64,000 bases of DNA from Dasypus novemcinctus (GCF_030445035.2 NC_080677.1:154009169-154073168), one strand, 5' to 3'. Positions 42,891 to 54,439 are shown, counted from the stretch's first letter. A program made the numbers and translations. Notes: a model not told the origin generated them from the letters alone.

Positions 42891-45223
42891 CGCAGGGAGA
42901 AAGAAGAAGAAGGGTGCTGCCCCACAGGCATCGTGTGGCGCCATCCGGGAGGAGGGGCGGCCGCGGAAGCATGGCTGCCGAGAAGGGGAGACCCGAAGGC
43001 ACTCTGCGCCCATGCCGAGCTCCCTTCAGGGGTGGCGGTGAGTCCGACCAGCCACCCTATTATGGGGGCAGTGGCTTGGCCTGCCGCGGCTGCTCCCCCA
43101 CCAGGCCAGCAAACCACACTTCAGCCCGAGGGGTGACCGCAGTTGCATGTGGAGATTCAGTTTTCCCAGCACCATTTGTTGAAGAGACCATTCTTTCCCA
43201 ATTGAGTGGACTTGGCACCCTTGTCAAAAATCAATTGGTCGTAGATGGGAGGGTCTATTTCTGTACTCTCAATTCAATTCTATTGGTCTATATATCTAGC
43301 CTTGTCTTAATACCATGCTGTTTTGACTACTGTAGCTTTGTAATAAATTTTAAATTCAGAAGAATGAGTCTTCCAACTTCATTGTTCTTTTTCAAGATAT
43401 TTTGGCTATTTGGGGCCCTTTACCCTTCCAAATAAATTTGATGTTTGGCTTTTTCCATCTCTGCAGGAAAGCTGTTGGAATTTTGATTGGAGTTACATTG
43501 AATCTGTAAATTGCTTTGGGTAGAATTAATATCTTGACAATATTTAGGCTTCCGATCTATGAATATGAAATGTCCTTCCATTTATTTCGGTCTTCTTTGA
43601 CTTCTTTTAGCAAGGTTTTGTAGATATTTGTGTATAAGTGCTTTACATCCTTGATTAATTTTTTCCCCTAGATATTTGGTTCTTTTAGTTGTGATTGTAA
43701 ATGGAATTGTTTTCTTAATTTCCTTACCAGATTTTTATTAATAGTGCATAAAAACACTATTAAATTTTGCTTGTGGTTCTTACACCCTGCCACTTTGCTG
43801 ATTTCATTAATTAACTCATGGAGCTTTGTTGTAGATTTTTCAGGACTGTCTCTGTATAGTACCATGTCATCTGCAAATAGGGAAAGTTTTACTTCTTCCT
43901 ATCCAATTCGTATGCCCTTTATTTCTTTTTCTTGCGTAATTGCTCTGGTTAGAACTTTCTGTACAATGTTGATTAACAGTAGTGACAGTGGGCATTCTCA
44001 TCTTATTCCAGATCTTATAGGGAAAGCTTTCAGTTTTTCACGAGTGAATATGATGTTAGCAGTGGGTTTTTCATAGAAGCCTTTTATCACGTTGAGGAAG
44101 TTTTGTTCTATTCCTAGTTTTCTAAGTGTTTTTTTTTCCTAAGTGTTTTTCATTATTAAGAAAGTGTGTTTGATTTTGTCAATCGCTTTTTCTGCATCAG
44201 TTGAGATGATCATGCATTTTCCCCCCTTTGTCTGTAATGTGGTATATTACATTAATTGATTTTCTTGTGTTGTACCATCCTTGCATACCTTGACAAGTCC
44301 CAGTTAATCATGGCATATAATTCTTTTAATATGCTGTTGGATTTGGTTTGCTAATATTTTGTTGAGGATTTTTCATCTATATTCATAAGGGATATTGGTC
44401 TATAATTTTATTATCTTATAGTATCTTTATCTGACTTTGATGTGAGACCTCATAGAATGAACTAGGGAGTGTTCCATCCTCTTCAATTTTTGGAAGAGTT
44501 TGAGCAGGATTGGTGTTAATTCTTCTTGGAATTTTTGGTAGAATTCCCTTGTGAAGTCATCTGATCCTAGGCTTCCTGTTTGGGTAGGGTTTTGATAACC
44601 GATTAAATTTCTTTACTTGTAATCAGTCTGTTGAGATCTTCTATTTGTTTTGGAGTCAGTGTAGGTTGTAGATTGTTTGTGTTTTTCTAGGAATTTGTCC
44701 ATTTCATCTAGGTTATCTAATTTGTTGGCATACAGTTGTTCATAGTATCCTCTTAGAATTCTTTTATGCATGGGGTCAGTGGTAATGATGCCCTTTCATT
44801 TCTGACTTTGTGTCCTCTCTCTTTTTGTTTGTCAGTCTAGCTAAAAGTTTGTCAATTTTATTGATCTTTTTAAAGAATCAAGATTTGATTTTTTTAAATT
44901 CTATTTTTAAAAAATTCTTTATTTCACTTATTTCTGCTCTAGTCATTGTTATTTCTTTCTTTCTACTCACTTTGGACTAAGCTTGCTATTCTTTGTCTTA
45001 TCTCTCCAGGTATATTGTTAGGTCTTTGACATATACTCTTTCTGCTCTTTAAATGTAAGCATGTAGAGCTATACATTTTCCTCTGAGTGCTGCTTTTGCT
45101 GAATACCATCAATTTTCAGATGTTGTGTTCCTGTTTTTATTCATCTCAAGATATTTACTGATCTCCCTTGTGATTTCTTCTTTGACCCACTGAGTGTGTG
45201 AGTGTGTTATTTAACTTCCATAT

Positions 45224-46093
45224 TGTAGCAGTTTAACATTATTGATGAATTCCAAAAAGAAATATTGGATTATGCTTGTAATCTGATCTGTCCCTGGGCA
45301 TGATGGAGTTATGGTTAGGGCATTGAGTCCCCATCCCTTGGTGGGTGGGGACTCAAAAATAAAAGGTAAGGAAAAGAACAGAGTTGAGGATTTCTGTGTT
45401 GGAGTTTGATGCTGAAGACCTGGGAAGTAAGCTCACAGAGGAAAGAGAAGGCAGCCCCAGGAAGAAAGGAAGCTTGAACCCAGAGGAAATCAAGCCCCAG
45501 GAATGTCGGAACGCAGGAAGCCTGAACCCTCACAGACGTCGGCAGCTAACTTGCTCCAAACAGACTTTGGTGAGGGAAGTAACTTATGCTTTATGGCCTG
45601 GTATCTGTAAGCTCCCACCCCAAATAAATACCCTTTATCTTTTTTTTTTTTTTTTTTTAAAGATTTATTTATTTATTTATTTTCCCCCCCTCCCTGGTTG
45701 TCTGTTTTCTGTGTCTATTTGCTGCGTCTTGTTTCTTTGGCCGCTTCTGTTGTCGTCAGCGGCATGGGAAGTGTGGGCGGTGCCATTCCTGGGCAGGCTG
45801 CACTTTCTTTTCACGCTGGGCGGCTTTCCTCACGGGCGCACTCCTTGCGCGTGGGGCTCCCCCACGTGGGGGACATCCTTGCGTGGCACGGCACTCCTTG
45901 CGTGCATCAGCACTGCGCATAGCCAGCTCCACACGGGTCAAGGAGGCCCGGGGTTTGAACCGCGGACCTCCCATATGGTAGACGGACGCCCTAACCACTG
46001 GGCCAAAGTCCGTTTCCCGCAAATAAATACCCTCTATAAAATCCAACCAATTTCTGGTATTTTGCATCAGTACCCCTTTGGCTGACAAATATT
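45224..46093 (+). repeat. MaLR/ERVL-type LTR containing a SINE
   Basis: Starts TGTAGCAGTTTAACATT and ends ...ccctttggctgacaaatatt, with flanking catat at 45219-45223 and 46094-46098. A polyadenylation-like 'aaataaatacccttta' lies near the 3' end, and 'ggtattttgcatcagtaccc' follows it. Same family as 37373-38001. A DAS SINE (45639-46019) is inserted exactly in the polyadenylation motif. Confidence 0.6.
45639..46019 (-). mobile_element. DAS SINE, long form
   Basis: Complete minus-oriented copy. Target duplication caaataaataccct(t/c)tat is at 45621-45638 and 46020-46037 (17 of 18 identical). It is closely similar to the copy at 8859-9254, including the 'gggccaaagtccgtttccc' end. Confidence 0.93.
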
Positions 46094-47330
46094 CATATAT
46101 TTGTGAATTTCCAATTCTTCACTGTGTTATTGATTTTCAGCTTTATTCAATTGTGCTTAGAGGAGATGTTTTGTATAATTTTAAATACATTGAGCCTTGT
46201 TTTGTGACCCAACATACAGTCGATCCTGAAGAATGATCCATGTGCTCTTGAGAAGAAAGTACATCCTGCTGTTTTGGTGTGCAATATTCAGTATAGGTCT
46301 GTTTGGTCTAGTTCATCCAAGTTCTGTTTCTTTAGTGATCCTTTGTCTAGATGCTTTATCAATTGATGAAAGTAGTGTATTGACATCTCCAACTATTATT
46401 GTAGAAGAGTCTATTTCTCTCTTCAGTTTCACCAGTGTTTGCTTCATGTGTATTGGGGCACTGTGGTTAGGAGCATAAATATTTAAGATTGTTAGTTCTT
46501 CTTGGTGGGTTGACCCTTTTATTAATAGTGTCCTTTGTCTTTTGTAACAGCTTTTAACTTAAAGTCTATTTTGTTCAATATTAGTATAGCTACACTAGCT
46601 CTTTCTTGTTACTAACTGCATTGATTACCTTTTTCCATCCTCTCACTTTCAACCTATTTGTGTCTTTGGGTCTAAGGTAAGTATCTTCTAAACATCACAT
46701 AATTCAATTGTGCTTATTTCTTTTAATCCATCTTGCCAATTGGTGTCTTTTGACTGGGGAGTTTAATCCATTCAGTGTTATTACCATAAAGGCAAGACAT
46801 ACTTCAGCCACTTTGTCCTTTGTTTTTCAGATGTCATATCTTTTTTTTCCCTCTCTTTTCCTTTATTGTAACTTCCTTTAATATATTTTTGATGTTTTGT
46901 CATGTGTCTGATTTATCCCTTTCTCATTTCTGTTTCTGTATATTTTTAAAATACTTTCCTTGTGGTTACCCTGAGGTTGCATTACACAACCTTAAGTCTC
47001 TAACCTTCTAGTTTGGAAAGACACTAACTTACCTTCAATAGCATACATGTTCTCAGCTTCCATAGTCCTCTGCTTTCCCTCTTCATGCTGTTTTTATCTC
47101 ATATTACCTCTTTATATTTTGCTTGTTGTTATCAGAAAATATCATTATTTCTTATTCAATTGTATTCTCACTCAGGAATTAGAGAAATTAGAGTTAGTAT
47201 TGAGGTCACGGTACTGTTGGGTTTTGCATTTACCCATTTCGTTACCTTGACTGAAGATCTTCACTTCTTCATACTGCTCCAAGCTACTCTCTCCTTTCTT
47301 TTTAAGACAAACCAGCTTTTAAAAGTACCA

Positions 47331-48044
47331 GTGTATTACTGGAGGTGGCATTCAGGAACAGAGACACTAAGTGTTCCTACCCATTCCCAGACTGCTTTCC
47401 AAAGATTACCACAAGTTGGAGGCCCAATATAGCCAGGTGCTAATCTTCAAAACTGTGACTGCTTCTCCCTTGTTCCCCCAATTAAAACCCAAGACTTTTG
47501 AATGTGAGAATGCACTATTTCCTGAACAGTGGAAAGAGAGGTTGAAAAGGGAGAAACTCTAGTCCATGAATAAAATTTCCTTCTCTATGAATGGGACACG
47601 GATTATGTTCAAGAATGTGGCATAGCGTTGATGTACATGACTATTGGCCCTTCTGAGAAAGTTCTGGAAAAACCTTATTGCCTGAAATCAAGGCTCTTTA
47701 AGAACATATTTAGTCATTGTATCGTTCTTCTGCATCTCCCAATGGGACTGTCCTTAAGAATTCAGACAAAATAGGGGATGTATTCTCATTACCTTACTCC
47801 AAATGGGTGCATGAAAATAGACTGATATTCTGTTCTTTGATTTCATGGTACTTGGGCTTTTTACAAAGGAGCCTGTGATTTTCAGTGCTGACTATGAGGA
47901 ATGAGTTGAATCACATGTCCACAGCTCCTGAGAGCAAAGAGGAAACTTACCATATAGGCCTGTGGGGATCTATCCCTGTGAAAAGAAGCCCCAAGCTCTC
48001 TCAGAGCCCCTCGCTACCTTTTAGTGTTGATGGAAAATGAGTTT
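47331..48044. other. Intergenic, no gene seen
   Basis: AT-neutral unique sequence between the old L1 and the next SINE. Short frames only; no repeat recognised with confidence. Confidence 0.4.
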
Positions 48045-48057
48045 GGAGACAATTATT

Positions 48058-48470
48058 ATTATTATTATTTTTAAAGATTTATTTAATTTATTTCTCTCCT
48101 CTTCCCCTCTGTTGTCTGCTTTCCGTGTCCATTCGCTGTGTGTTCTGCATCTACTTGCATTCTCTGCAGCACTGGGAATCTGTGTCTCCTTTTTGTTTTG
48201 TCATTTTGCTGTGTCAGCTCTCCGTGTATGCGGCGCCACTCCTGGGTGGGCTGCATTTTTTTCACGCAGGGCAGCTCTCCTTGTGGGGTGCACTCCTTTC
48301 ACGTGGGGCACCACTATGCAGGGGCTCCTCTGCGTGGCACAGCACTCCTTGCACGTGGCAGCACTGCGCATGGGCCAGCTCTACAGGGGTCAGGAGGCCC
48401 TGGGGATCAAACTCTGGACCCTCCATATGGTAGGAAGATGCTCTATTAGTTGAGCCACACCCGCTTCCCA
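48058..48470 (-). mobile_element. DAS SINE, long form
   Basis: Minus-oriented copy with target duplication ggagacaattatt at 48045-48057 and 48471-48483, perfect over 13 bases. Somewhat more diverged than the 9, 16 and 45 kb copies ('gggctgcatttttttcacgc'). Confidence 0.92.
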
Positions 48471-48689
48471 GGAGACAATTATTTTGAAGTTTGGTTTGCA
48501 TTTGACTTCTTTTTTTAATCTCTCAGAGCCAGCAGCAATTTCCTAAAGCTCTGGAATGCCTGGGAAGGTGGGCCTGAAGTTGCCCCTTGGTAAGTCTGGT
48601 TCTTCTGGACCCCAGAGAGTGTGTTGGGCACATATCTCTCTGGAAAAGGACTCTCTGAGCTGTATCTGGGAACTGAAAAGGGTCTTGGC

Positions 48690-49280
48690 TCCTATGCTGA
48701 GACCTGAGAAAGAGAAGGAGGAATAGAAAAAGGAGGTCTGGGGATGGAAAAGTAGGAGGTGGGGAGGCTTGATTCTGGAGAGGTAGGTGGGAGCAGCCAT
48801 GTGAAGGATTTTGGACTTTATCCTGTGGGTGGTGGGGAGCAAACACATTAAAGGGCCTTAAGGTATATGTGTGTATGTATTCTAGGAGGATAGAGAGAGA
48901 CATTTTCAAATTTGCAGTTTAGAAAGACTGCCCTGATGTGCAGTGTGGAGGCTGGATTAGAGGGAAACAGGAATCCCAGCTGGGAGACTGATGTGTAAAT
49001 CCAGTACAGAAATGAGTGTGGTCTGAACTGGGGCACTGGTATTGGGAGAAGAGAAAATAGGATTGAGTCAAGGGTCATTCAAAGGGTAAAATGGGCAGGA
49101 CTTAGTGATTAATAAGATGTGGGATTTGGGATGGGGAAAGGGCAGTCAAGGGTGGTTCCAAGGTTTGCAGCTTGAGCATTTGGTGGATGGTGCCATCCCC
49201 TGAAATATTGAACACCTGTGGAGGAGCTGGTTTGAGGAGTGTAATTTAGGCTAGATTGGTTGACTTGGGGCACCAATGGG
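48690..49280 (+). repeat. Ancient mammalian repeat, family not named
   Basis: 'ggattttggactttatcctg', 'gtgggtggtggggagcaaac', 'cagtttagaaagactgccct', 'gtgcagtgtggaggctggat', 'caagggtggttccaaggttt', 'gcagcttgagcatttggtgg' follow the order of an old interspersed mammal-wide repeat I recall but cannot name securely. Similar text appears at 50860-51000 and 62930-63025. Confidence 0.35.
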
Positions 49281-49441
49281 ACTTTCCAGTGATGTCCATT
49301 AATCAGTTGTATATACAGGTTTGAAGCTTAGGAGAGAGATGTAAATTGGAGATGGAAATTTGAAAGTCATTGGCATATGGATGGTGTATGACCCCATGAG
49401 AGTGGACAAACCACCAAGATAGTACAGTAAGAAGCTGGTCT

Positions 49442-49857
49442 CGGGTAGCGCACTTTGCCCAGTGGTTAGGGCATCAGTCTACCACATGGGAGGTCCACGG
49501 TTCAAACCCCGGGACTCCTTTACCCAGGTGCAGCTGGCCCATGTGCAATGCTGATGTGCAAGGAGTGCCATGCCACGCAGGGGTGTCCCCCGTGTAGGGG
49601 AGCCCCACGCGCAAGGAGTGGGCCCCATAAGGAGAGCCACCCAGCGGGAAAGAAAGTGCAGCCTGCCTAAGAATGGCGCTGCCCACATGGAGAGCTGACA
49701 CAACAAGATAACGCAACAAAAAGAAACACAGATTCCCATGCCGCTGACAACAACAGAAGCGGACAATGAAGAAGATGCAGCAAATAAACACAGAGAACAG
49801 CCAACTGGGAGGGGGGGGGTGGAGAGAAATAAATAAATAAAATCTTAAAAAAAAAAA
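49442..49857 (+). mobile_element. DAS SINE, long form
   Basis: Complete plus-oriented copy ending 'aaataaataaataaaatctt' and poly-A. Target duplication aagaagc(t/a)ggtct is at 49429-49441 and 49858-49870. Confidence 0.92.
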
Positions 49858-50479
49858 AAGAAGCAGGTCTGAGATAACACCTGTCAGTACCCAATGCACA
49901 ACTGAGGCAGGTTAGTATAGGGAAACTGGGAAGACTGAGTCACAGCTGGGACCCTGCCCTTTTCTGGAGACCTCCCGAGGGAAGGCTGCTACTAAGAACA
50001 AAGCCAGAAAGACCCTGTTGAGACCCTAGCCTCGAGGTCCCCAGGGTCAAGTGGAAGCCCCTGATGACTCCAAACAGGCCTCCCCATTGGTCCTGGGTAA
50101 CTCCTAACAAAAGGCCTCATCCTTGGGCCCCTGAGAGCTAACAGGTGGGGCAACCAAACAGAACAGCAAACAACTGGGGCTCCTCCCCAACATTAGCAAA
50201 GGGGAAGAGTGAAGTGGCCTTAACGAAGGCAGCCCCCCAACCTCAAATGCTCCTCATTTCCTGGAGGTAGCCTGCATCCATGCCTGGCTGTGTGCTTCTC
50301 TTTTATCTCATTTCTCAATAAGCTGTTCTTACTGGCATAACTAAACTGGCATGTTCTTAAATTCCTTTAAGTGACATAGCCAAGATCCTAGAGGAACCCA
50401 GTGTCTTCTGGCTTCACAACCGCTATGCTCCAGTCACACTCAGGGGCAGGTCATTACCCAAGACGCCACACGATTACCC

Positions 50480-50760
50480 ACCTCCACTTGTCTCATGGTG
50501 CTTCCTCTACTTAGAGTGCAACATCCTCTTTTCTCTGCCTGCCAAATCCTAACAATCGCATGAGGCTCTGCTCTAACATCTCCTTGATGCTGCCTTCCTG
50601 GATCTTCCCAGGCAGGAGCAGTCATCTGCGCTCCCATGGCACAGAGCACCCCACCTCCTTTATTAGTCAGGGCACATGTGTCTGTCTGGGGTAACAGTCT
50701 GTGAACTCCAGGGCAGGAACACAGGCTCATTCATCCCCAAGTCCCCAGCACCTTGTTCTC
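50480..50760 (+). repeat. L2 LINE 3' fragment
   Basis: 'tctccttgatgctgccttcc', 'tggatcttcccaggcaggag', 'actccagggcaggaacacag', 'gctcattcatccccaagtcc', 'ccagcaccttg' match L2 3' landmarks. Confidence 0.6.
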
Positions 50761-51379
50761 TGCCATCTCAGGTCTGTTCCCACTGCCTGGAAAACCTTGT
50801 CTCTTCTCTTTTCTTCTCCACCCTGCTCTTCACTTAACCCGATGAATGAAGAAGGTCGATGGAGAGGTAGAGTCTAGGATAGTTAGGCAGGGTCTGGAAC
50901 GCTGTGCTAAACAGTCTGGGTTCGACTCTGTAGGCAAAGAGGAGCCATGGCGGGTTTGAACACAGGGTGACAAAACAGGATGGTGGAAGCTGTGAGGCTG
51001 AGGATCTCTTTCCCGTACTGGTTTTGGAACCTGAGAGTGAATTTCAGCCCGTGGTTATGGGGATCACCCAGCTGTCACTTGTCACCAAACTCCCTCAGCT
51101 CTCCTGGACATCACCATGGTAAGTGCCCATCCTTACCAGTGAGAGAAATAAAAGGTTAAAAAACTAGGATAGGTTAGCTGTGGCTTCCCACTTACCCTGG
51201 GATGTCCTCAGGGCAGGGCTCCAGAGGGAAACCAGACTTCCACCCCTGTGCTCATGTGATACAGGAAAGCCTAGGGGATTCCCACCAGCCCATCACCTGG
51301 AAACCCACAAGATCTCCCTAGTAGTCACACCAAACTCAACAGAGCTCAGTTCCTGATTTGCAGAAAACACACCTAGGAA

Positions 51380-51715
51380 AGACATTTGAGGGAAAACTGG
51401 GGAAATTTGCACATGAACTGACGTTAGATGATGTTGAAAAATTATGTTTAGTTTTGCTAAGTGTGGCGATTTTATCGTGGTCGATAGGGAAATGTCCCCA
51501 TTTTTTAGTTGTACTTAAAAAAAGTGTCATGGTGTCCATAACATACTTTACAATGGTTCAGCCATAAAAGGAAACATGTGGACATAGAAAGATTCAGCAA
51601 ATGTGGCAAAATTCCCAGCAGTTCTTTAATCTAGATGGTGATATAGGGGTGGCCGTTGGTTTAGTTGTTTTCTCTCTGTTTGAAAAATTTCAAAATGAAA
51701 AGTTGAAAACGTGAT
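51380..51715 (+). repeat. Old LINE 3' end, probable L1M type
   Basis: 'aaactggggaaatttgcaca', 'agtgtggcgattttatcgtg', 'gaaatgtccccattttttag', 'atactttacaatggttcagc', and 'tctgtttgaaaaatttcaaa' follow a well-known mammalian repeat 3' end (…gaaatttttcataataaaa). Family by memory only. Confidence 0.4.
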
Positions 51716-51814
51716 AGGTCAGTTGTGACTTCCCACTTCCTGAAAGAAGTGGAAGCTGATGGGAGAGTTCAACAGCTCAACAGCAGTTAGGTGGTAGAGT
51801 GGGGGGCATTTCTT

Positions 51815-51965
51815 AAAGTGGAGTCACTAGGCCAAATGACATGAACCCTGAAGCTGGTTAGAATGCAGATTCCTGGGACATGACTGAGTTGAATTTTCTT
51901 GTGGGTGGGGCTATTGGCATCTGCAAATTTATAAGAGCCCTTGGGTGAGAATCACAAGTGTAGTA
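51815..51965 (+). repeat. MER5-like DNA transposon relic
   Basis: 'gctggttagaatgcagattc', 'ctgggacatgactgagttga', 'cttgtgggtggggctattgg', 'catctgcaaatttataagag', 'cccttgggtgagaatcacaa' resemble MER5/hAT-Charlie layout. Weak. Confidence 0.35.
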
Positions 51966-52239
51966 AATTGCCAGCCCAACTAAGGGTCAAGAGACAAACA
52001 TTTTAATTCTGCTTGCTCTAAACAGCTGCATGATGTTGACCATTTGTTTAATTTCAATGGAATCCTGTGGAAGGTAGTGATTGTGCATAAATGCTACCTT
52101 CCCGATCTCACCAGGTAGTTTAGTTCCATATTGAATGTTTCCTAATTGCTTGATAAAGTGCTGTACAAATATAAGGTGATATGCTAAGCAGTGGGAAACA
52201 TTAGTGACCATTTTTTGAGTTTGAGTAGCCATTACATGT

Positions 52240-52345
52240 TAGTCAGCATAGTGCATACAATTTTGGGTTTGCTGCTCACAGCAACACTGTTAGATACAAA
52301 TGTTTCCCCACCCTCTTTGTGGATGAGGAAACAGGACTGTCCATG
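52240..52345 (-). repeat. MIR SINE relic
   Basis: 'cacagcaacactgttagata', then 'tttgtggatgaggaaacagg' are the reversed MIR core. Confidence 0.55.
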
Positions 52346-52349
52346 GCTG

Positions 52350-52805
52350 CTGTATTAATTCCCTATGGCTGTTGTAAAAATTCACCCCAAACATAGAGAC
52401 TTAACAACACAGGTGTCTTCTCTCAGTTCTGGAGACCTGCAGGCTGCAGTCCTTCTGGAGGCTCAAGGCGGAAATCTGTGTCCTGGCCTTCTCTAGTCTT
52501 TAGAGGTTGCCCGCCTTCCTTGGCTTGGGATCCTTTGCCTTCAAGGCCAATAATGCCTCATCTTCAAATCTCTCTGAACTTGGCTTCCATCCTCATTGCT
52601 CCTTTGACTCTGACCCTCCTATCTCCTTCTTATGACGGTTCCTGTAAGGACGTTGCACCCACCCTGAGGATCCAGGGTCATCTCCCCATCTCAAGATCTT
52701 TAACTTAATCTGCAAAGTCCTTTTTCCCTGTAATGTAATGTATTCACAGGGGATGAGGCTATGGACATCTCTGGGGGGCCAGAGATCAGCCCACCAGTTT
52801 TGTGA
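52350..52805 (-). repeat. MaLR-type LTR relic
   Basis: 'tgtattaattccctatggct', 'acttaacaacacaggtgtct', 'cagttctggagacctgcagg', 'cttctggaggctcaaggcgg', 'gttgcccgccttccttggct', 'catctccccatctcaagatc', 'ttcacaggggatgaggctat', 'ctctggggggccagagatca' are, reversed, a complete MaLR-like LTR from one end to the other. Confidence 0.6.
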
Positions 52806-54439
52806 CCATGACTGCCTACCTGATTCCAAAGCCCACCCCTCTCTGTTGCCCCTCAAGGATGACTCAGACCTGTGAAAGGCCAGACACTCTCCAAGCCTCC
52901 TCTTGCTCCATGAATTACTATCCTCTCTACTGTCTGGTTTTTGCCCAAGTTGTTGAATGAACATTGAATGAGACCTTGGTCTTAATTTAATACAGAGAAA
53001 TAGAGGAGACTTAGGAACATTTTTGCTCGAGGAGCTGTTCCTGTGCACACGGGTGGAGAGTAGAAAAGTGCCCTGCAAGAGAAGGTCCCTTGTGCCAGGG
53101 CCTGTCTGCTTGGACTTCGCTGAGGCTGTCATGTTGATGTGCAGTAGAGAGAGGTCATGGTAGACTTTTTGGTACATGGGATGTTCAGTGTGGGCAAAGC
53201 TGGCAACGGAAGCCTCAGGAATGAGAGCAGGACAATTCCAGCAACTGCACAGGCCTGGCAGGAGCTTCAGATCAAACCAAAGACTCCCTAGAGTGTTGAG
53301 TGCACCTCCCACCCCATCCCTGCCACACACAACGCCCATGCATGCTTTTCTTTCCTGATTATGGAAGTTATATTTGCTCGCTTACGGAAAATGACAATAT
53401 AGATGGGTATAAAGAAGGAAGCATCTCTGAATCCCATAATTCAGAGAGATTTTAACATGGCATGTTTCTTTCCAGTTTTTTTTTTCCCTACACATTTTTA
53501 TATGGTTTAGATCATACTCAACAACTCAAAGTAGCCCCAAATATTAAACAACACTCCACCTTCACTTGAAGATAAGACTTCTCCCCCTCACTCAACTAGG
53601 GCTGACCCTGCTTCAAGGGAGGTACTCCATCCCGTGGGTCTTTTCATCTTTTCTCTTGTTTGACATTCCTACTTCCTCCTTCATGAGCTTGTTAGCTCTA
53701 TTTTTGGGCCCTCCCAGTTGGAGGTAAGGAGAGTGGAGAAAAGGGGGCCTGGAAATTGTCACTTCACTGGTACTACCGTGAGATGGTGTCACACTCCCAG
53801 ACCAGGTGGCAAGTGAAGCTCACTCTTCCTCTCCAGGTGCTTCTGTGGTTGTTCAGAGGTTGCCCCCACTAGGTCCTGGAGCCCCAGATGAGGCAGCGTG
53901 CCCCCTTTGGCTGGCCACTGTGGATTCCCTCTTGACCTCCAGGGGTAGACCCCATGGCCTCTTACAGATGGGGTCCCTCATTTGAAAGGCTGCTCTCTGG
54001 GGCAGGACCCTTTTGACACTACCCAAGGGTTTGACGTTCTTTCTCTGAGGTTCAGATCTGATTCCTGGTCTTATGATTCCTTGGCTGGATTTCGTAGGAG
54101 AGAGCCTTCCAACTTCCTGTCACCAGGCCCCTTGGACAGAAATTGGTCCCCAGATGCAGGGGACACACATCCAACTTTCTGAATGGTCTCACCAAAGCCC
54201 CTCCCATTAAACCCATGGCAAAGGGCAGAGACCACCCCCTTCACTATCCTGGGATGAAGAGTGGACCCATAGTACCCCAATAGTTCACCTTAAAAATCCT
54301 CCTTACGAAATTCCTTCTTTTATTTCCTTGATGTAAAGGGATTCAAAGTGGTATAGCTAGTGTTCAGCTATCTACTTTGAAATTCTGCAAATGGTATAGG
54401 ATATTCTTTATAATGCAGCACTTACTGTTTGGTGCCTCC
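52806..54439. other. Intergenic, no gene seen
   Basis: Unique sequence, with a possible old repeat at 53360-53520 ('gaagttatatttgctcgctt', 'gggtataaagaaggaagcat'). No coding feature recognised. Confidence 0.4.

Larger units (their letters stand above)
42208..43141 (-). mobile_element. Solo LTR, ERV2 (betaretrovirus-like) type
   Basis: 934-bp element with inverted ends TGCGG...CCGCA and a perfect 6-bp target duplication gttgca (42202-42207, 43142-43147), sitting cleanly inside old L1 text. Read on the minus strand it has a TATAAAA box (42563-42569) and an AATAAA signal (42541-42546) only about 17 bases beyond it, implying a very short R region. The 6-bp duplication plus short R suggests the betaretrovirus-like class. 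U5 holds a 23-bp tandem array; U3 holds about 59-bp repeats. GC-rich and CpG-containing. No retroviral genes are present, so it is a recombination remnant. Plus- and minus-strand open frames through it are shadows. Confidence 0.85.
39590..47330 (-). mobile_element. Old L1 LINE, near ORF2 length, heavily interrupted
   Basis: Minus-strand L1 remnant. Landmarks in order from its 3' end: the ORF2 C-terminal text [14 protein letters not shown] (40037-40246), [18 protein letters not shown] (41760-41960), SKWIKDLNIR (42067 and up), the FADD reverse-transcriptase motif (43858-43880), and ELINEISKVAGCKN (43668-43865). Antisense L1 text continues to about 47330. Stops and shifts are frequent. It has been hit by SINEs at 40273, 45639 and a younger L1 (40715), a solo LTR (42208) and a MaLR-type LTR (45224). 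Subfamily not determined. Confidence 0.8.

Noticed and set aside
42507..43435. Several 100-239 codon frames on both strands as genes
   Set aside because: They lie within, or run off the edge of, the solo LTR and reflect its GC-rich tandem repeats.
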